53,382 bases of DNA from a virus, in the IMG/VR virus record IMGVR_UViG_3300042731_004906, positions 1 to 53,382 of that record. One strand, written 5' to 3'. The first letter of the stretch is position 1, and every line of letters begins with the position of its first letter. The translations under genes were made by a program, and so were the position numbers. The notes beneath the pieces were generated by a model. The model was given only the letters and a program-made list of their open reading frames with translations, searched no databases and had not been told where the DNA came from. Below are positions 1 to 8,189 of this stretch, in pieces.

Positions 1-970
1 GGTCGGTATTGTAGGCAATCGGCCATACCCTGGACATCTCATACCACAGTTGAGGCCGCATCGCAAAGACCCACTCAGCCGGTAGCATCCCGGTATCAGC
101 CGCCAACGTGTAGATGAAATACTCCATCATCGATATCTGGTTGACCAGGGCCGTGGCATTGGAAGCCACATCAGCATAGGCAAAGTTGTCGATATAGCTA
201 TCCAACGACGGACAGGCAGTGTTTGTGTCGGCGTCAACCTGGCCCGTGGCAATCTGGTTGTCAAGGCCGGGGAACTCTTTATAACCACCGCCGATGTTGT
301 TGTTGGCCGGGCTGCCTTGCCACATATGCGTGGTAAGAAGCCGCTCCAGCCGCACCCCGACGCTGACCATCTGGGACATCGTTACCAGGTTCAAAATCTG
401 ATTGGGATTCAGGCCGCCGGGCATCAACCCGGCTTGTGTTCCCATATTCAGATTCATCCCGTGTAGTACCAGGTCCGAGAAGTCACCCCGGTTGATACGT
501 AGACCAAGTTCGTCCATTTCGATAGTTTCAGTCGAACGGGCCACCCGCCCGAATTGCGCCGTCAGGTTACAGGCTTTCAAGTAGCCCGTGGGCGCATCCT
601 CGCAGGGCGTCGCCGGTTCGTTGCCGATGTCATCCGAAAAGCCGGACAAAGCCCCAAAGCGCGGATCTTCGTCATTGTTCGGCAGAAGCGGCAAAACGGA
701 TGAAATGCCGTGTGGCTGGACGTGGGTCGAGATGATGTCACGTTCCAAACCAAGAGTGGAGAAGGTGCCGCGCAAGCCGTGAAGCTTTTGAGCAGTCATC
801 GTGGTGGCCGGCGCTTTGGTAATCAGGTCGTTGACCATTTCCATTGCCTTGACCTGAAATTCCTTGTCGCTGTTAGTCTGGCCGATCTGGTTGGCCGCCA
901 GCGCCGCCAGAAGCGCCTGATTTTGCTGAATCAAGCCCATCAGTTGTTCAGAACTCATTGTGTCACTCAT
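1..970 (-). CDS. Major capsid protein, partial (C-terminus beyond left edge)
   Basis: About 323 residues are visible, open at the left edge. The ATG at 970 overlaps the stop of the upstream protease gene (ATGA), so the two are translationally coupled. The N-terminus is helical and Gln/Ala-rich, followed by a region with VARSTETIEMDELGLRI and a Gly/Asn/Met-rich stretch. Later come PAEWVFAMRPQLWYEMSRVWP-like residues, the wording seen in HK97-fold capsid proteins of large siphoviruses (assignment by position and style, not by search). It lies directly after the protease/scaffold gene, where the major capsid gene sits in most siphoviruses. It would form the icosahedral shell. The alternative is another abundant head protein. 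Confidence 0.75.
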   Translation of the reverse strand, partial: MSDTMSSEQLMGLIQQNQALLAALAANQIGQTNSDKEFQVKAMEMVNDLITKAPATTMTAQKLHGLRGTFSTLGLERDIISTHVQPHGISSVLPLLPNNDEDPRFGALSGFSDDIGNEPATPCEDAPTGYLKACNLTAQFGRVARSTETIEMDELGLRINRGDFSDLVLHGMNLNMGTQAGLMPGGLNPNQILNLVTMSQMVSVGVRLERLLTTHMWQGSPANNNIGGGYKEFPGLDNQIATGQVDADTNTACPSLDSYIDNFAYADVASNATALVNQISMMEYFIYTLAADTGMLPAEWVFAMRPQLWYEMSRVWPIAYNTD

Positions 971-2682
971 TGCCGCCATCCTGCCTGAGTCCAGCCCAGT
1001 TCATTCCACCATAACCCCGTCGAGCCGTCCTGCTTGGCCTTGTTCTGTTCTGGCCCTGGCACTTCGCCTGTCACCTGATTTTGCTTGGTGAAAAGCTCGC
1101 TCTTGACAAACGAGGCCAGCGACGCTTCCGGGATGGAAGCCGCCTGTTTTTCAAGCCGCTCTTTGTCCGTTTTCTCCAACTCCTTGAGCCGGCTATCAAT
1201 GACCTGGACGCTCTCGCCAATGGCCCTGATAGAGGTGGTCAAAGCCCGGACTGCCTCGACCATATCCGCCGAAGGCTGCTCCGCTTGAGCCGGGGCAGGT
1301 TGCTCTTTGGCCTGTTCTACCGGTGGCGTCTTTTCTTTGCTCTCCGTTCCGGCGTCGCTGGCTTGCTTGGCCCGCTGCGCCAGCTCATCTTCCATTTGTT
1401 TTACCCGCTCCTCGCCAAAGGCTGCAATGAACTCCTCTCGCTTGTGAGCCGGTATCTCTTTTACATCGTTCATACCGTTACTCTCCTTACTGATTAAATG
1501 AAACGCTAAACTGTTAGCTGCCGCCTTTGTCGGCAGGAACGTAATTTCCCTACTACGCCGGCGAGTGATAATCGACTTGTCCTTATCATCTTCCCGGCGC
1601 ACCTCTTTGCGAGGCATACCGTGTGACATCCCCCGCCAGTTTGCTTTGATGACACCTTCAGCCGCCCACCCCTTATCTTTGTCGAACGTGCCGCCGGCGA
1701 TGCAAAAGCCGGACTTTTCGTCATAGGCGTGATAGTGGGTTTTCCCGACCGGATAGGGATAATGCCACAGCCAGACTTCCGGCATCGGCCACTCGCCGCT
1801 ATTTACCGCCTGGTCGAACTCTTTGTGAGCGTCGGAGGAGATGATCTCAGGCGGGTTGTCGTTGTCACGGTAATTGTTGGTATATGCGCCAAGCCAGTGG
1901 TATTGCCCGTCCACCTCTTTCCAGATGTGAGAGAAGGTATTTTTTTCTAACTGCGGTTGAGATTTCTCTTTCAGGCCGAATATCTCTTTGGTTTTGGCAA
2001 TGGCCCGGTCGATAATCGTTTCCTGCTCGACTTCCTTTTGGGTGTTTTCCAAGATGCGCCGGGCTTTGGCTTGCAACGAGGCTTTCTTGTCAGCGGAGAT
2101 GCCCTTCATCTGAGGGATACGGGCGATTGCATTGCGTATATGGGGCAGATCAACTTTGCCGGAAGCGTCTTTGTAGGGCAAGTGGCGACAGGTGCGGGGC
2201 TTGGTTTTGTTTTCGCTGTCCTTTTCGCCGCAGCCGGATTCAACGTAGAGGAAGCTGGAGTCAGGTAAGTTGTTGACGAAAGCGGTTGACCAGACGGCTT
2301 TCAAAACGTCGTCACGATCATCAACCTCTTTATCGTCGCTTTCATCTATCTCTTTCAAATCACCACGAGCCACACCCATTCGGTTAATAAACTCCCCGGC
2401 CAGATTAGCCAGAGCGCCGGGCTTGTCCTCTACCATATCGGACATCATAATATTTGAGGCCAGGTCCCTGAAATACTCGGTCGCCTTGCGTACATCGGCT
2501 TCCATCTCCCGGCTTTCCATATAGGCGTCAAGCTCTTCAAACGAAGTAATACCGGGCGGAATCCACATCGGTTCATCATACATCTTAGTAACGTCGGCCT
2601 CTTTGGTTTCCTGGCCGGCGTCTTTGTTTTCGGTATCTTCGGCTTTGTCTGCGGTTTTTGGGTCGTCTGCTTTGTTGCCCAT
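967..2682 (-). CDS. Prohead protease/scaffold-like protein
   Basis: 571 residues. Residues 1-50 are charged and low complexity. Around 130-215 lies the AFVNNLPDSSFLYVE ... RHLPYKD ... RNAIARIPQ block that recurs in phage head maturation proteins. Residues about 255-400 look like a prohead protease domain (XkdF-type family), with GMSHGM as a possible nucleophile-containing motif and REITFLPTKAAANSLAFHL near its end. The C-terminal 170 residues are Glu/Lys/Gln-rich and coiled coil, typical of a scaffold segment fused to the protease. It would assemble and then process the prohead. An AAGGTGG-like ribosome site precedes the ATG. The catalytic residues are inferred. Confidence 0.75.
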   Translation of the reverse strand: MGNKADDPKTADKAEDTENKDAGQETKEADVTKMYDEPMWIPPGITSFEELDAYMESREMEADVRKATEYFRDLASNIMMSDMVEDKPGALANLAGEFINRMGVARGDLKEIDESDDKEVDDRDDVLKAVWSTAFVNNLPDSSFLYVESGCGEKDSENKTKPRTCRHLPYKDASGKVDLPHIRNAIARIPQMKGISADKKASLQAKARRILENTQKEVEQETIIDRAIAKTKEIFGLKEKSQPQLEKNTFSHIWKEVDGQYHWLGAYTNNYRDNDNPPEIISSDAHKEFDQAVNSGEWPMPEVWLWHYPYPVGKTHYHAYDEKSGFCIAGGTFDKDKGWAAEGVIKANWRGMSHGMPRKEVRREDDKDKSIITRRRSREITFLPTKAAANSLAFHLISKESNGMNDVKEIPAHKREEFIAAFGEERVKQMEDELAQRAKQASDAGTESKEKTPPVEQAKEQPAPAQAEQPSADMVEAVRALTTSIRAIGESVQVIDSRLKELEKTDKERLEKQAASIPEASLASFVKSELFTKQNQVTGEVPGPEQNKAKQDGSTGLWWNELGWTQAGWRQ

Positions 2683-2690
2683 TGCACCAC

Positions 2691-2731
2691 CTTAAAAACA
2701 AAAAGGGCTTAAGTCGGATTGACTTAAGCCC
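2691..2731 (-). terminator. Rho-independent terminator inside the head gene cluster
   Basis: On the minus strand an 11-bp perfect stem (GGGCTTAAGTC paired with GACTTAAGCCC, 5-nt loop) is followed by TTTTTG and more T. It stands just upstream of the protease start at 2682, so it would separate portal-side transcription from protease and capsid transcription unless it is read through or regulated. Confidence 0.8.
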
Positions 2732-2989
2732 CAGGTAAGAGAGCGGTTTATTGAGCGGGCCTCTCGCCCGCTTGGAGTATCATCGGTCTGACTCTGGCAG
2801 CCTGCCCGGCCCAGGCTATCGGGCAACTTATGGACGCATTTTCAAAAAAATATATCCTTGTCTAATCGGGGTTTTGATTATGGCTCAATCCCCCGCTAAA
2901 GCCGGGTGAGTAGCCAAGTGTCTAGGATAGCACCCCAGGGACGTTAGCTTGTCCACTCTCCACAATTATATCAAAATAACTGTGCTATG
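2732..2989 (-). other. Noncoding, hairpin-rich intergenic region
   Basis: No convincing gene in about 260 bp. On the minus strand there are several potential hairpins: GGAC/GTCC, a GGCT/AGCC stem enclosing CCCG/CGGG, GCCTG/CAGGC, and GCGGGC/GCCCGC with a GAGAG loop, ending in the terminator at 2731-2691. It could be an untranslated structured RNA or a regulated leader for the capsid genes. No known riboswitch or tRNA pattern was recognised. Confidence 0.4.
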
Positions 2990-3337
2990 TCAAGCAATAA
3001 TAACCGCCTGCTCATTGCGTATCACCCACCCAACCGGAACCCCCGCCTTGACCACGAATATTCGCTCCAACGTGCCGGTAGAATTACGCATACTCTCCGG
3101 TACAATCGAGTGCATCAAATCATCCCAACCATTGCCGATCTCAGAGATTGACAGCAGCGACACGTCAAAGTTGCGAGGCTCAAGTGGTACTCTGGTTGGC
3201 TTGCACCAGCCGATAGGCAAGCCCGATGACAAAAAGACCTTAATGGATATTAGCGCCACGCCTTCGCAGCCGCCGTCATCCCGGTTGTTGGCGACGGATT
3301 GTAAGCGCCACTTGAGTTTGGTCCAGTTATCAGCCAT
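2990..3337 (-). CDS. Hypothetical phage protein, head region
   Basis: 115 residues from the ATG at 3337, chosen because it overlaps the stop of the preceding gene (3330-3332). The protein begins MADNWTKLKWRLQ. The middle is beta-rich, with a Trp-containing segment GNGWDDLMHSI. No family recognised. It is the last gene before the noncoding region and terminator upstream of the protease. Its place among overlapping small genes suggests a minor head or neck role, which is inference only. Confidence 0.6.
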   Translation of the reverse strand: MADNWTKLKWRLQSVANNRDDGGCEGVALISIKVFLSSGLPIGWCKPTRVPLEPRNFDVSLLSISEIGNGWDDLMHSIVPESMRNSTGTLERIFVVKAGVPVGWVIRNEQAVIIA

Positions 3338-3572
3338 ATTTTTCTGCAAACTCCGAATCGGGATATAACTCGACAATAGTCACCTTTAGCCAAGCCAGGG
3401 CCTCTATGATGGTGTCAAATCCTTGCGCCTTCCTAATACCGTTCGTAGTATCGCCAATTATGGCGTTGATACCACTGTCCCAAAACCAGCTTATGGTTAT
3501 GTTGATCTCGCTGTCGTAAATGTCTTGGAGGATATTCGAGACATCAACTGTAACGGTTGCCTCTTTAGCCAT
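3330..3572 (-). CDS. Hypothetical phage protein
   Basis: 80 residues from ATG 3572 (MAKEATVTVDVSN). The ATG overlaps the stop of the upstream gene and the stop overlaps the next start, so three genes are coupled. The composition is acidic (two or more beta strands, then a helix IIEALAWLKVTIVELYP). No family recognised. Confidence 0.6.
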   Translation of the reverse strand: MAKEATVTVDVSNILQDIYDSEINITISWFWDSGINAIIGDTTNGIRKAQGFDTIIEALAWLKVTIVELYPDSEFAEKYG

Positions 3573-4053
3573 ACAGTTTATCAAGCCCCCTGTTCTTTGC
3601 CTTAATCATCGCATTGGTAAACGGTCGCCGCCGCCGCTTCTGTATCAACTCAGTCCATCCTCTGGCCTTGATACCGGGTCGCGGTCGCCGCTTATTGACG
3701 AATAGCATCCGCCCCCGGCCCCGGCCAGACTTGAGCTTGCCGGGCGTAGTCTTGCTCTTCCAGTCTTGTGACATCGTGGCGTAGCGGACGCAAGTACCTT
3801 CATCAAGCCATTTGAATTTGTTTAGCGCATCTTCGGAGCCGTTTGGGCCAGTCAGAACAGAAGCATCTTTTGTGGTCAACCCGATTAACGTTTCCGCCTT
3901 TGGCTTGTCACCCTTCCAGGTTGCCCAGGTTTGCTCAAGTAACTTTTCGTTCTCTTTTCCCTCGGCGCGCAAAGCATTAAGAAGCTCTAAGCGAACCTCT
4001 TTAAGTCTCATTGGCTTGGCTTTGATCGCCTTGACCTGAAATACTTCTGCCAT
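3565..4053 (-). CDS. Conserved phage protein, possible neck or tail-completion protein
   Basis: 162 residues. The N-terminal half is helical (RLKEVRLELLNALRAEGKENEK). The C-terminal half is strongly basic, with RYATMSQDWKS, SGRGRGR and the end GIKARGWTELIQKRRRRPF. This resembles the C-terminus of HK97 gp10-like or minor head-tail proteins (resemblance, not proof). It is first in a chain of three overlapping minus-strand genes and divergent from the plus-strand gene at 4127. Confidence 0.55.
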   Translation of the reverse strand: MAEVFQVKAIKAKPMRLKEVRLELLNALRAEGKENEKLLEQTWATWKGDKPKAETLIGLTTKDASVLTGPNGSEDALNKFKWLDEGTCVRYATMSQDWKSKTTPGKLKSGRGRGRMLFVNKRRPRPGIKARGWTELIQKRRRRPFTNAMIKAKNRGLDKLYG

Positions 4054-4065
4054 TATGCATCCTAA

Positions 4066-4097
4066 CTATTGACAATCAATAGTGAATAGAGCATAAT
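4066..4097 (+). promoter_or_regulatory. Sigma70-type promoter with palindromic operator
   Basis: TTGACA at 4069-4074, a 17-nt spacer and CATAAT at 4092-4097 precede the plus-strand gene at 4127. The -35 lies inside the 17-nt palindrome CTATTGACAATCAATAG (4066-4082), which occurs again in inverse orientation at 17063-17079, also over a -35. Confidence 0.7.
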
Positions 4098-4126
4098 AAG
4101 GTATACTGATTAAGGAGTGAATAACA

Positions 4127-4387
4127 ATGGAAATCAACGTCAAATTTCAATGGTGTAACAATCGCCCGGTTTTTGAAATTCCTCTAATTGACACCGAAAC
4201 CGGCCCAGAGCCTCGCTTGCCCAAGCATTGCGGCGGAACCTTCCTTTACAATCCCGACAAAACCCGCTGTGCCGTTATTGCCACCAAAGGGACGGCCACC
4301 TATTTGATGCAGCGCAAGTATGCCAGATTTCTTGGCGTAGCAAAAGCCACCCCGGACGGCATCGGGCATTACGAATTGCCGCTCTGA
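4127..4387 (+). CDS. Small moron protein
   Basis: 86 residues, the only plus-strand gene in the head cluster. It has its own promoter at 4069 and an AAGGAG site nine bases before the ATG. Sequence features: two Cys (QWCNN, PKHCGG), a beta-rich core and DKTRCAVIATKGTATYLMQRKYARFLGV. No family recognised. Its opposite orientation and private promoter mark it as a moron, possibly expressed in lysogens. It converges with and overlaps the zinc-ribbon gene by 19 bp. Confidence 0.7.
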   Translation: MEINVKFQWCNNRPVFEIPLIDTETGPEPRLPKHCGGTFLYNPDKTRCAVIATKGTATYLMQRKYARFLGVAKATPDGIGHYELPL

Positions 4388-4713
4388 TCGTCTACCTCTT
4401 GCCACCGTCCGCCGATCTTATTCATCCCCAACCGCTGCCGGGTCCGCTTCTGAAAGCGCTGGAACCGCTTTTGAAACTCTCGCCGTAATCGCCGGTCATC
4501 TGTCGGCTTTGGCCGATTGTACCGTAGCTCGTTATTCAGAAAATAGCTATGATACCACGTCCCGCAGTTAGGACATTCCAGGCCAATCTCGATTAAGTCC
4601 TCTTCCTGCTGCCGGTCGGTAAAGCCATCGGCGCGAACAAGAGTATTGCAATTGCTACATTTGGTTAGCTTCTGGCCTTTCAGTTGGGCCAGGACTTGCC
4701 GGGTTGTCTGCAT
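4369..4713 (-). CDS. Zinc-ribbon protein
   Basis: 114 residues. A four-Cys zinc ribbon is clear: CSNC near residue 19 and CPNC near residue 47, with WYHSYFL after it. The C-terminal half is very basic (REFQKRFQRFQKRTRQRLG), which suggests nucleic-acid contact. It lies between the MuF-like gene and the neck-type genes. A structural or DNA-contact role in the head is possible. Function unknown. Confidence 0.65.
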   Translation of the reverse strand: MQTTRQVLAQLKGQKLTKCSNCNTLVRADGFTDRQQEEDLIEIGLECPNCGTWYHSYFLNNELRYNRPKPTDDRRLRREFQKRFQRFQKRTRQRLGMNKIGGRWQEVDDQSGNS

Positions 4714-4753
4714 ATCTACCTACCTCACAAAATCTCAATTGCGATTGAAAAAA

Positions 4754-5380
4754 TTATCTACGTGGCCCTCTTAGGCCCGGTGGTCTACCCCTGGTTGCCG
4801 GTTCACTGGTCGGTACAAGCGTACATTGACAACGCCAACCTCCGCAAGCGAGATCACGTGACTGCGGTCGAAGCCCATATCGCTCCCATACACTGGCCCG
4901 GTAAACTCTGCCGTTCAGCCTGGCGCAATCCTCGCAATGCTCAGTTGGCCCAACTACCCATTGCAACTTTTGATCTCCACAGGCCATTGTTTTGGCTTTT
5001 TCTCTGGCCTCACTGTACCTACCAATCCATAGCTCTGCTCTCTGTAAATGAGGCTCAAGCTTTGCACCGGATGATTTATTATTTTCCTCAATGGAATCAC
5101 CAAAGCCAAGCAGATACGGAAACTGAGAATTTATAAACGAATCACGAGCCGCAATTTCTTGGTTTGTTAGTTCGTCTTCGTTGATTCCACAAGATGCCGC
5201 TCCTTCTTTCCAGGCTATCCGCAAATGTCTAGTTATGGCAAAATTCATCGTATCAAAAAAGTCGAATACGGTACTTTCGCCTAACCACAAACGACGTACA
5301 GCCGACCTAACAGCCAGCCGGTAGTCAGAAATAGCTTTCGTGTGGTCTAGCCAGGATTCGACATCTGCCAAGTTGTCCAT
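4754..5380 (-). CDS. MuF-like minor head protein
   Basis: 208 residues. The C-terminal part carries the phage Mu gpF-type minor head signature: GPTEHCEDCARLNGRVY, then WERYGLRP and LACGGWRCQCTLVP, with Cys pairs that could bind metal. The N-terminal 100 residues are helical. MuF-like proteins sit beside the portal and are thought to act in head morphogenesis or DNA ejection. The start ATG shares TGATG with the stop of the upstream gene. At 208 residues it is shorter than many MuF proteins. Confidence 0.75.
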   Translation of the reverse strand: MDNLADVESWLDHTKAISDYRLAVRSAVRRLWLGESTVFDFFDTMNFAITRHLRIAWKEGAASCGINEDELTNQEIAARDSFINSQFPYLLGFGDSIEENNKSSGAKLEPHLQRAELWIGRYSEAREKAKTMACGDQKLQWVVGPTEHCEDCARLNGRVYRASVWERYGLRPQSRDLACGGWRCQCTLVPTSEPATRGRPPGLRGPRR

Positions 5381-5829
5381 CAGTCCTTCAAGAAATCTTC
5401 CGTAGTATAAGAATTAATGTCTTCGACTAACTCGGCAGATGTGGAATCAATGATAATTTTAGTATGCGGATGCCAATAGTCATTAAGCCATTTTATTAGC
5501 TCTCTCGTCAATCGTTCAAATTCGTCTTTTGCCTGTTCATTTATATTCATCGGCTTTTCACTCCCACGCTTCCCATATATGCAGGCTTCGACATCCTTCA
5601 AACATTCATTTAGAATAGCGGAAATCTCATCCACTTTGAACTTGTAACCGTCATCTGATTCATAATCGGTCAAGATGACTTTTTCGATGTCAAAAAGCAT
5701 TTCTGCCATCCGCGCAATAATCATCTTGACATTGTGACCATCCGTACCGTGTCCGAAATCTTGCTTATACACTTGGCAAAACTCAATCTCTTTTTGCTGT
5801 CTCTCATCAAATAGAATAAGCCAACTCAT
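5380..5829 (-). CDS. Hypothetical acidic helical protein
   Basis: 149 residues, mainly helical and acidic (MIIARMAEMLFDIEKVIL; EQAKDEFERLTRELIKWLND; ELVEDINSYTTEDFLKD). No family recognised. It lies in the portal-MuF interval and is coupled to MuF by a TGATG overlap. Confidence 0.6.
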   Translation of the reverse strand: MSWLILFDERQQKEIEFCQVYKQDFGHGTDGHNVKMIIARMAEMLFDIEKVILTDYESDDGYKFKVDEISAILNECLKDVEACIYGKRGSEKPMNINEQAKDEFERLTRELIKWLNDYWHPHTKIIIDSTSAELVEDINSYTTEDFLKD

Positions 5830-5844
5830 CTGTCTGCCTTTCTT

Positions 5845-6306
5845 TTATACTTCCCACGCTTCCCATATTTGCCTAAGAAATCTAGTCTCGTAATCCGATA
5901 AGCCAAACCTATCTTGTCTAGTTTTCCAGGTCTTATCAATATCCGTTTCAGTATCACGTTGTTGTCTAGCAACTTCCCAATCACATAACATCTCCAAAAT
6001 ATCACCCAATGGCATACTCAAAATACCATCAGGCCAATATTCAGGGTGATGACTATTACGAGAAACGTGCAATCTTGCAGCGTTATTATTATGTACTATG
6101 GCTTCATACTCAGGTGAGCCATATTCATACTTTCGGGCATTATCAAGTTGGCAAAATCCCCCGAATTCTTCAAGGTCGAATTTGCTAAGGTCGTGTCTAT
6201 CTGCCCTGTCCTCTAAGTCGCGGGCAAGTTTCCTGAGAAGATTGGCAACTCTTTGACGATGCTCGATTATCTTAACCAGCGTTATGATCTCGGAACTTGT
6301 TTCCAT
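5845..6306 (-). CDS. DUF5662-like protein
   Basis: 153 residues from ATG 6306, preceded by GGGAGAT and overlapping the portal stop. The HVSRNSHHPEYWP motif followed by PLGDILEMLCDWEVARQQ is characteristic of the DUF5662 family of phage and bacterial proteins. The clustered His residues with a later Asp suggest a metal site. Biochemical role unknown. Family assignment is from memory of the motif. Confidence 0.65.
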   Translation of the reverse strand: METSSEIITLVKIIEHRQRVANLLRKLARDLEDRADRHDLSKFDLEEFGGFCQLDNARKYEYGSPEYEAIVHNNNAARLHVSRNSHHPEYWPDGILSMPLGDILEMLCDWEVARQQRDTETDIDKTWKTRQDRFGLSDYETRFLRQIWEAWEV

Positions 6307-6308
6307 CT

Positions 6309-8189
6309 TTATATCTCCCACGCCACACAGGACCAGAATCCCGGCGCAAATGGATCTTTCTTACTATCACAATTGTGCCGGGCCATAAATGCCTTACGCC
6401 GCTCCGGGTCACTACGCTTGATAGTCATATTTGGGTCGCCGTAATGGACAACCCGCTCTTTGCCCTGATAACGTACCGTCCGCATATATTTCTTGTCCGG
6501 CCTGGTTGACGCCCGTTGACCGGAGGCCATAACCGTAATGCCGTTGTAGGTGATGCGGGATAGGGCCTTTTCGTCCTGGTCGGCCATACCCTCTTCGGCG
6601 TCATCTTCCGGCTCTTCCTCTTCTACCATCTCTTCACTGTCCGGCTCCGGCTCCGCTGCCATCATCGGTTCTGCCATCCGCAGGCCCTTCAATTTCTGCA
6701 AGGCCGCCAATGCCATACTTGCCTGTACCTTGATCTTACTCCGCGCATTAGACATCAAGACCCGCTGCATAGTCAGTATCGCTTCCTCGATTTGCTCAGG
6801 CGTGGCATCCAACGGCGGCAGGACTTCAGTATATTCCGGTGACTGGAAGAGCGCCAGCACATCTTCACCGTCCGGCGTTCGACCATCGGCCAATTCCATC
6901 GCAATGAATTGCGCTTCGGTAATCTCACCACTCTCGACCATCGCCTCTCTTTCGGTGCGAATATCTGTCACGCCGAGAGACAAGTCCTTTTCCCGGCGCT
7001 CGCTTCTGACATTGCGAATATCGGCGTTAAGCTTGTCTTGTTCGTCATCCTGGTAATCGAATACGAGCCTAAGATATGGCGGTAGGAACTTGGCTTCAAT
7101 CTGCTGTGTGGCCTGTCCAATAATCACGCCCGGTCCCTTGCCACGCATCTTTAAATGTTGCACTTCGGCGTCGGCTTTCGTCTGGCCGGCTACGCCAAAA
7201 GCAAAGGCAAGTTGACGCATATCCACGCCAAAAGCCAGGGCCAGAACTGCCATTCCAAGCTGAGTATCGGTCATCGAATCAAAGCCATCTGGCAACGAGG
7301 CAAAATCTAACAGCCTTATTGCGCCCTTGACAGCCGCAACAGGTAACTTGGCATATCTGGTCAAGCCTTGATTATCCATCACCTCATCAGTTCCTCTTAA
7401 GGCAACTGATACAGCCGTTGCCTCTCTTACGCTGCCATCACCGCCCTCAATAGCAACCATCCCTCTGTATGGCCGGCTACCGAGTTTTTCCTGCTTGTAC
7501 CGCCCCTCGTCTATCAGGTTTTGCGCTACGTTCACGGCCCGGCTCACAGCGCAAAAGCCCACGCCGTACATAGAGCCGATGGGGGCTGACTGGGGAGTGA
7601 GATTGATAACCCGGCTTTTGTGTAACCGGTATCTTGCGCCGTCCATATCGGTATAGATAATCGGATATTCAGGATTCTGCGTCCGCCAGCAGTCGCAGCC
7701 GTCAAGGTGAATGAGTTTGGTAGGTGGCCCCTGGAGAGGTTCGTCACCCCGGCCCGGTCCCTCGATGACCATAAAAGCGCCGTTATCGATGGTATGATAA
7801 TCCTCGATAAAAGCGCCGTAGCAAGCAGGCCAGCCCTGTACCGTGAAGTTGCTACGGCTCTCAGAGTTGTTCTGCAAAATCCTGGTGTACTCTTCGGCTT
7901 CCCTGACGTAGCTCTTGATAGTGTTGTCACGAGCTACCACCTTGACCGGCATTGCTACCATCATATCCCGCAAGGTGTTGACCGTGCCGGATAGATGATC
8001 GCTCAATTTCCAGAACTTGCGTAACTCGTTGTCACGGGCCTGTGACCACCAGGCCGGCAATAGCTCGCCGGCGACGGCTAACCAGGCGTAGAAGGGAAAG
8101 CCGCCATAAGCCGTATCGTCATCTCGTGGGGGAAAGACTTCTTTTGTCTCAAGAGCCGCTGCTAATGCTTGTTCCTGTCCGTTATCCAT
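6309..8189 (-). CDS. Portal protein with C-terminal extension
   Basis: 626 residues. The portal core covers about residues 30-420: conserved phage portal features such as WKLSDHLSGTVNTLRDMM, VINLTPQSAPIGSMYGVGF and a GMAVLALAFGVDMRQLAF segment. An acidic linker of about residues 515-545 (EEEEPEDDAEEG) is followed by a separate basic domain ending RRKAFMARHNCDSKKDPFAPGFWSCVAWEI-like residues. That domain is widely seen fused to phage head proteins. The portal forms the dodecameric DNA channel at one vertex. The ATG at 8189 overlaps the TerL stop. Confidence 0.85.
   Translation of the reverse strand: MDNGQEQALAAALETKEVFPPRDDDTAYGGFPFYAWLAVAGELLPAWWSQARDNELRKFWKLSDHLSGTVNTLRDMMVAMPVKVVARDNTIKSYVREAEEYTRILQNNSESRSNFTVQGWPACYGAFIEDYHTIDNGAFMVIEGPGRGDEPLQGPPTKLIHLDGCDCWRTQNPEYPIIYTDMDGARYRLHKSRVINLTPQSAPIGSMYGVGFCAVSRAVNVAQNLIDEGRYKQEKLGSRPYRGMVAIEGGDGSVREATAVSVALRGTDEVMDNQGLTRYAKLPVAAVKGAIRLLDFASLPDGFDSMTDTQLGMAVLALAFGVDMRQLAFAFGVAGQTKADAEVQHLKMRGKGPGVIIGQATQQIEAKFLPPYLRLVFDYQDDEQDKLNADIRNVRSERREKDLSLGVTDIRTEREAMVESGEITEAQFIAMELADGRTPDGEDVLALFQSPEYTEVLPPLDATPEQIEEAILTMQRVLMSNARSKIKVQASMALAALQKLKGLRMAEPMMAAEPEPDSEEMVEEEEPEDDAEEGMADQDEKALSRITYNGITVMASGQRASTRPDKKYMRTVRYQGKERVVHYGDPNMTIKRSDPERRKAFMARHNCDSKKDPFAPGFWSCVAWEI

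Noticed and set aside
2732-2989. tRNA, tmRNA or known riboswitch
   Set aside because: No cloverleaf, no CCA-type end, and no known riboswitch core sequence recognised.
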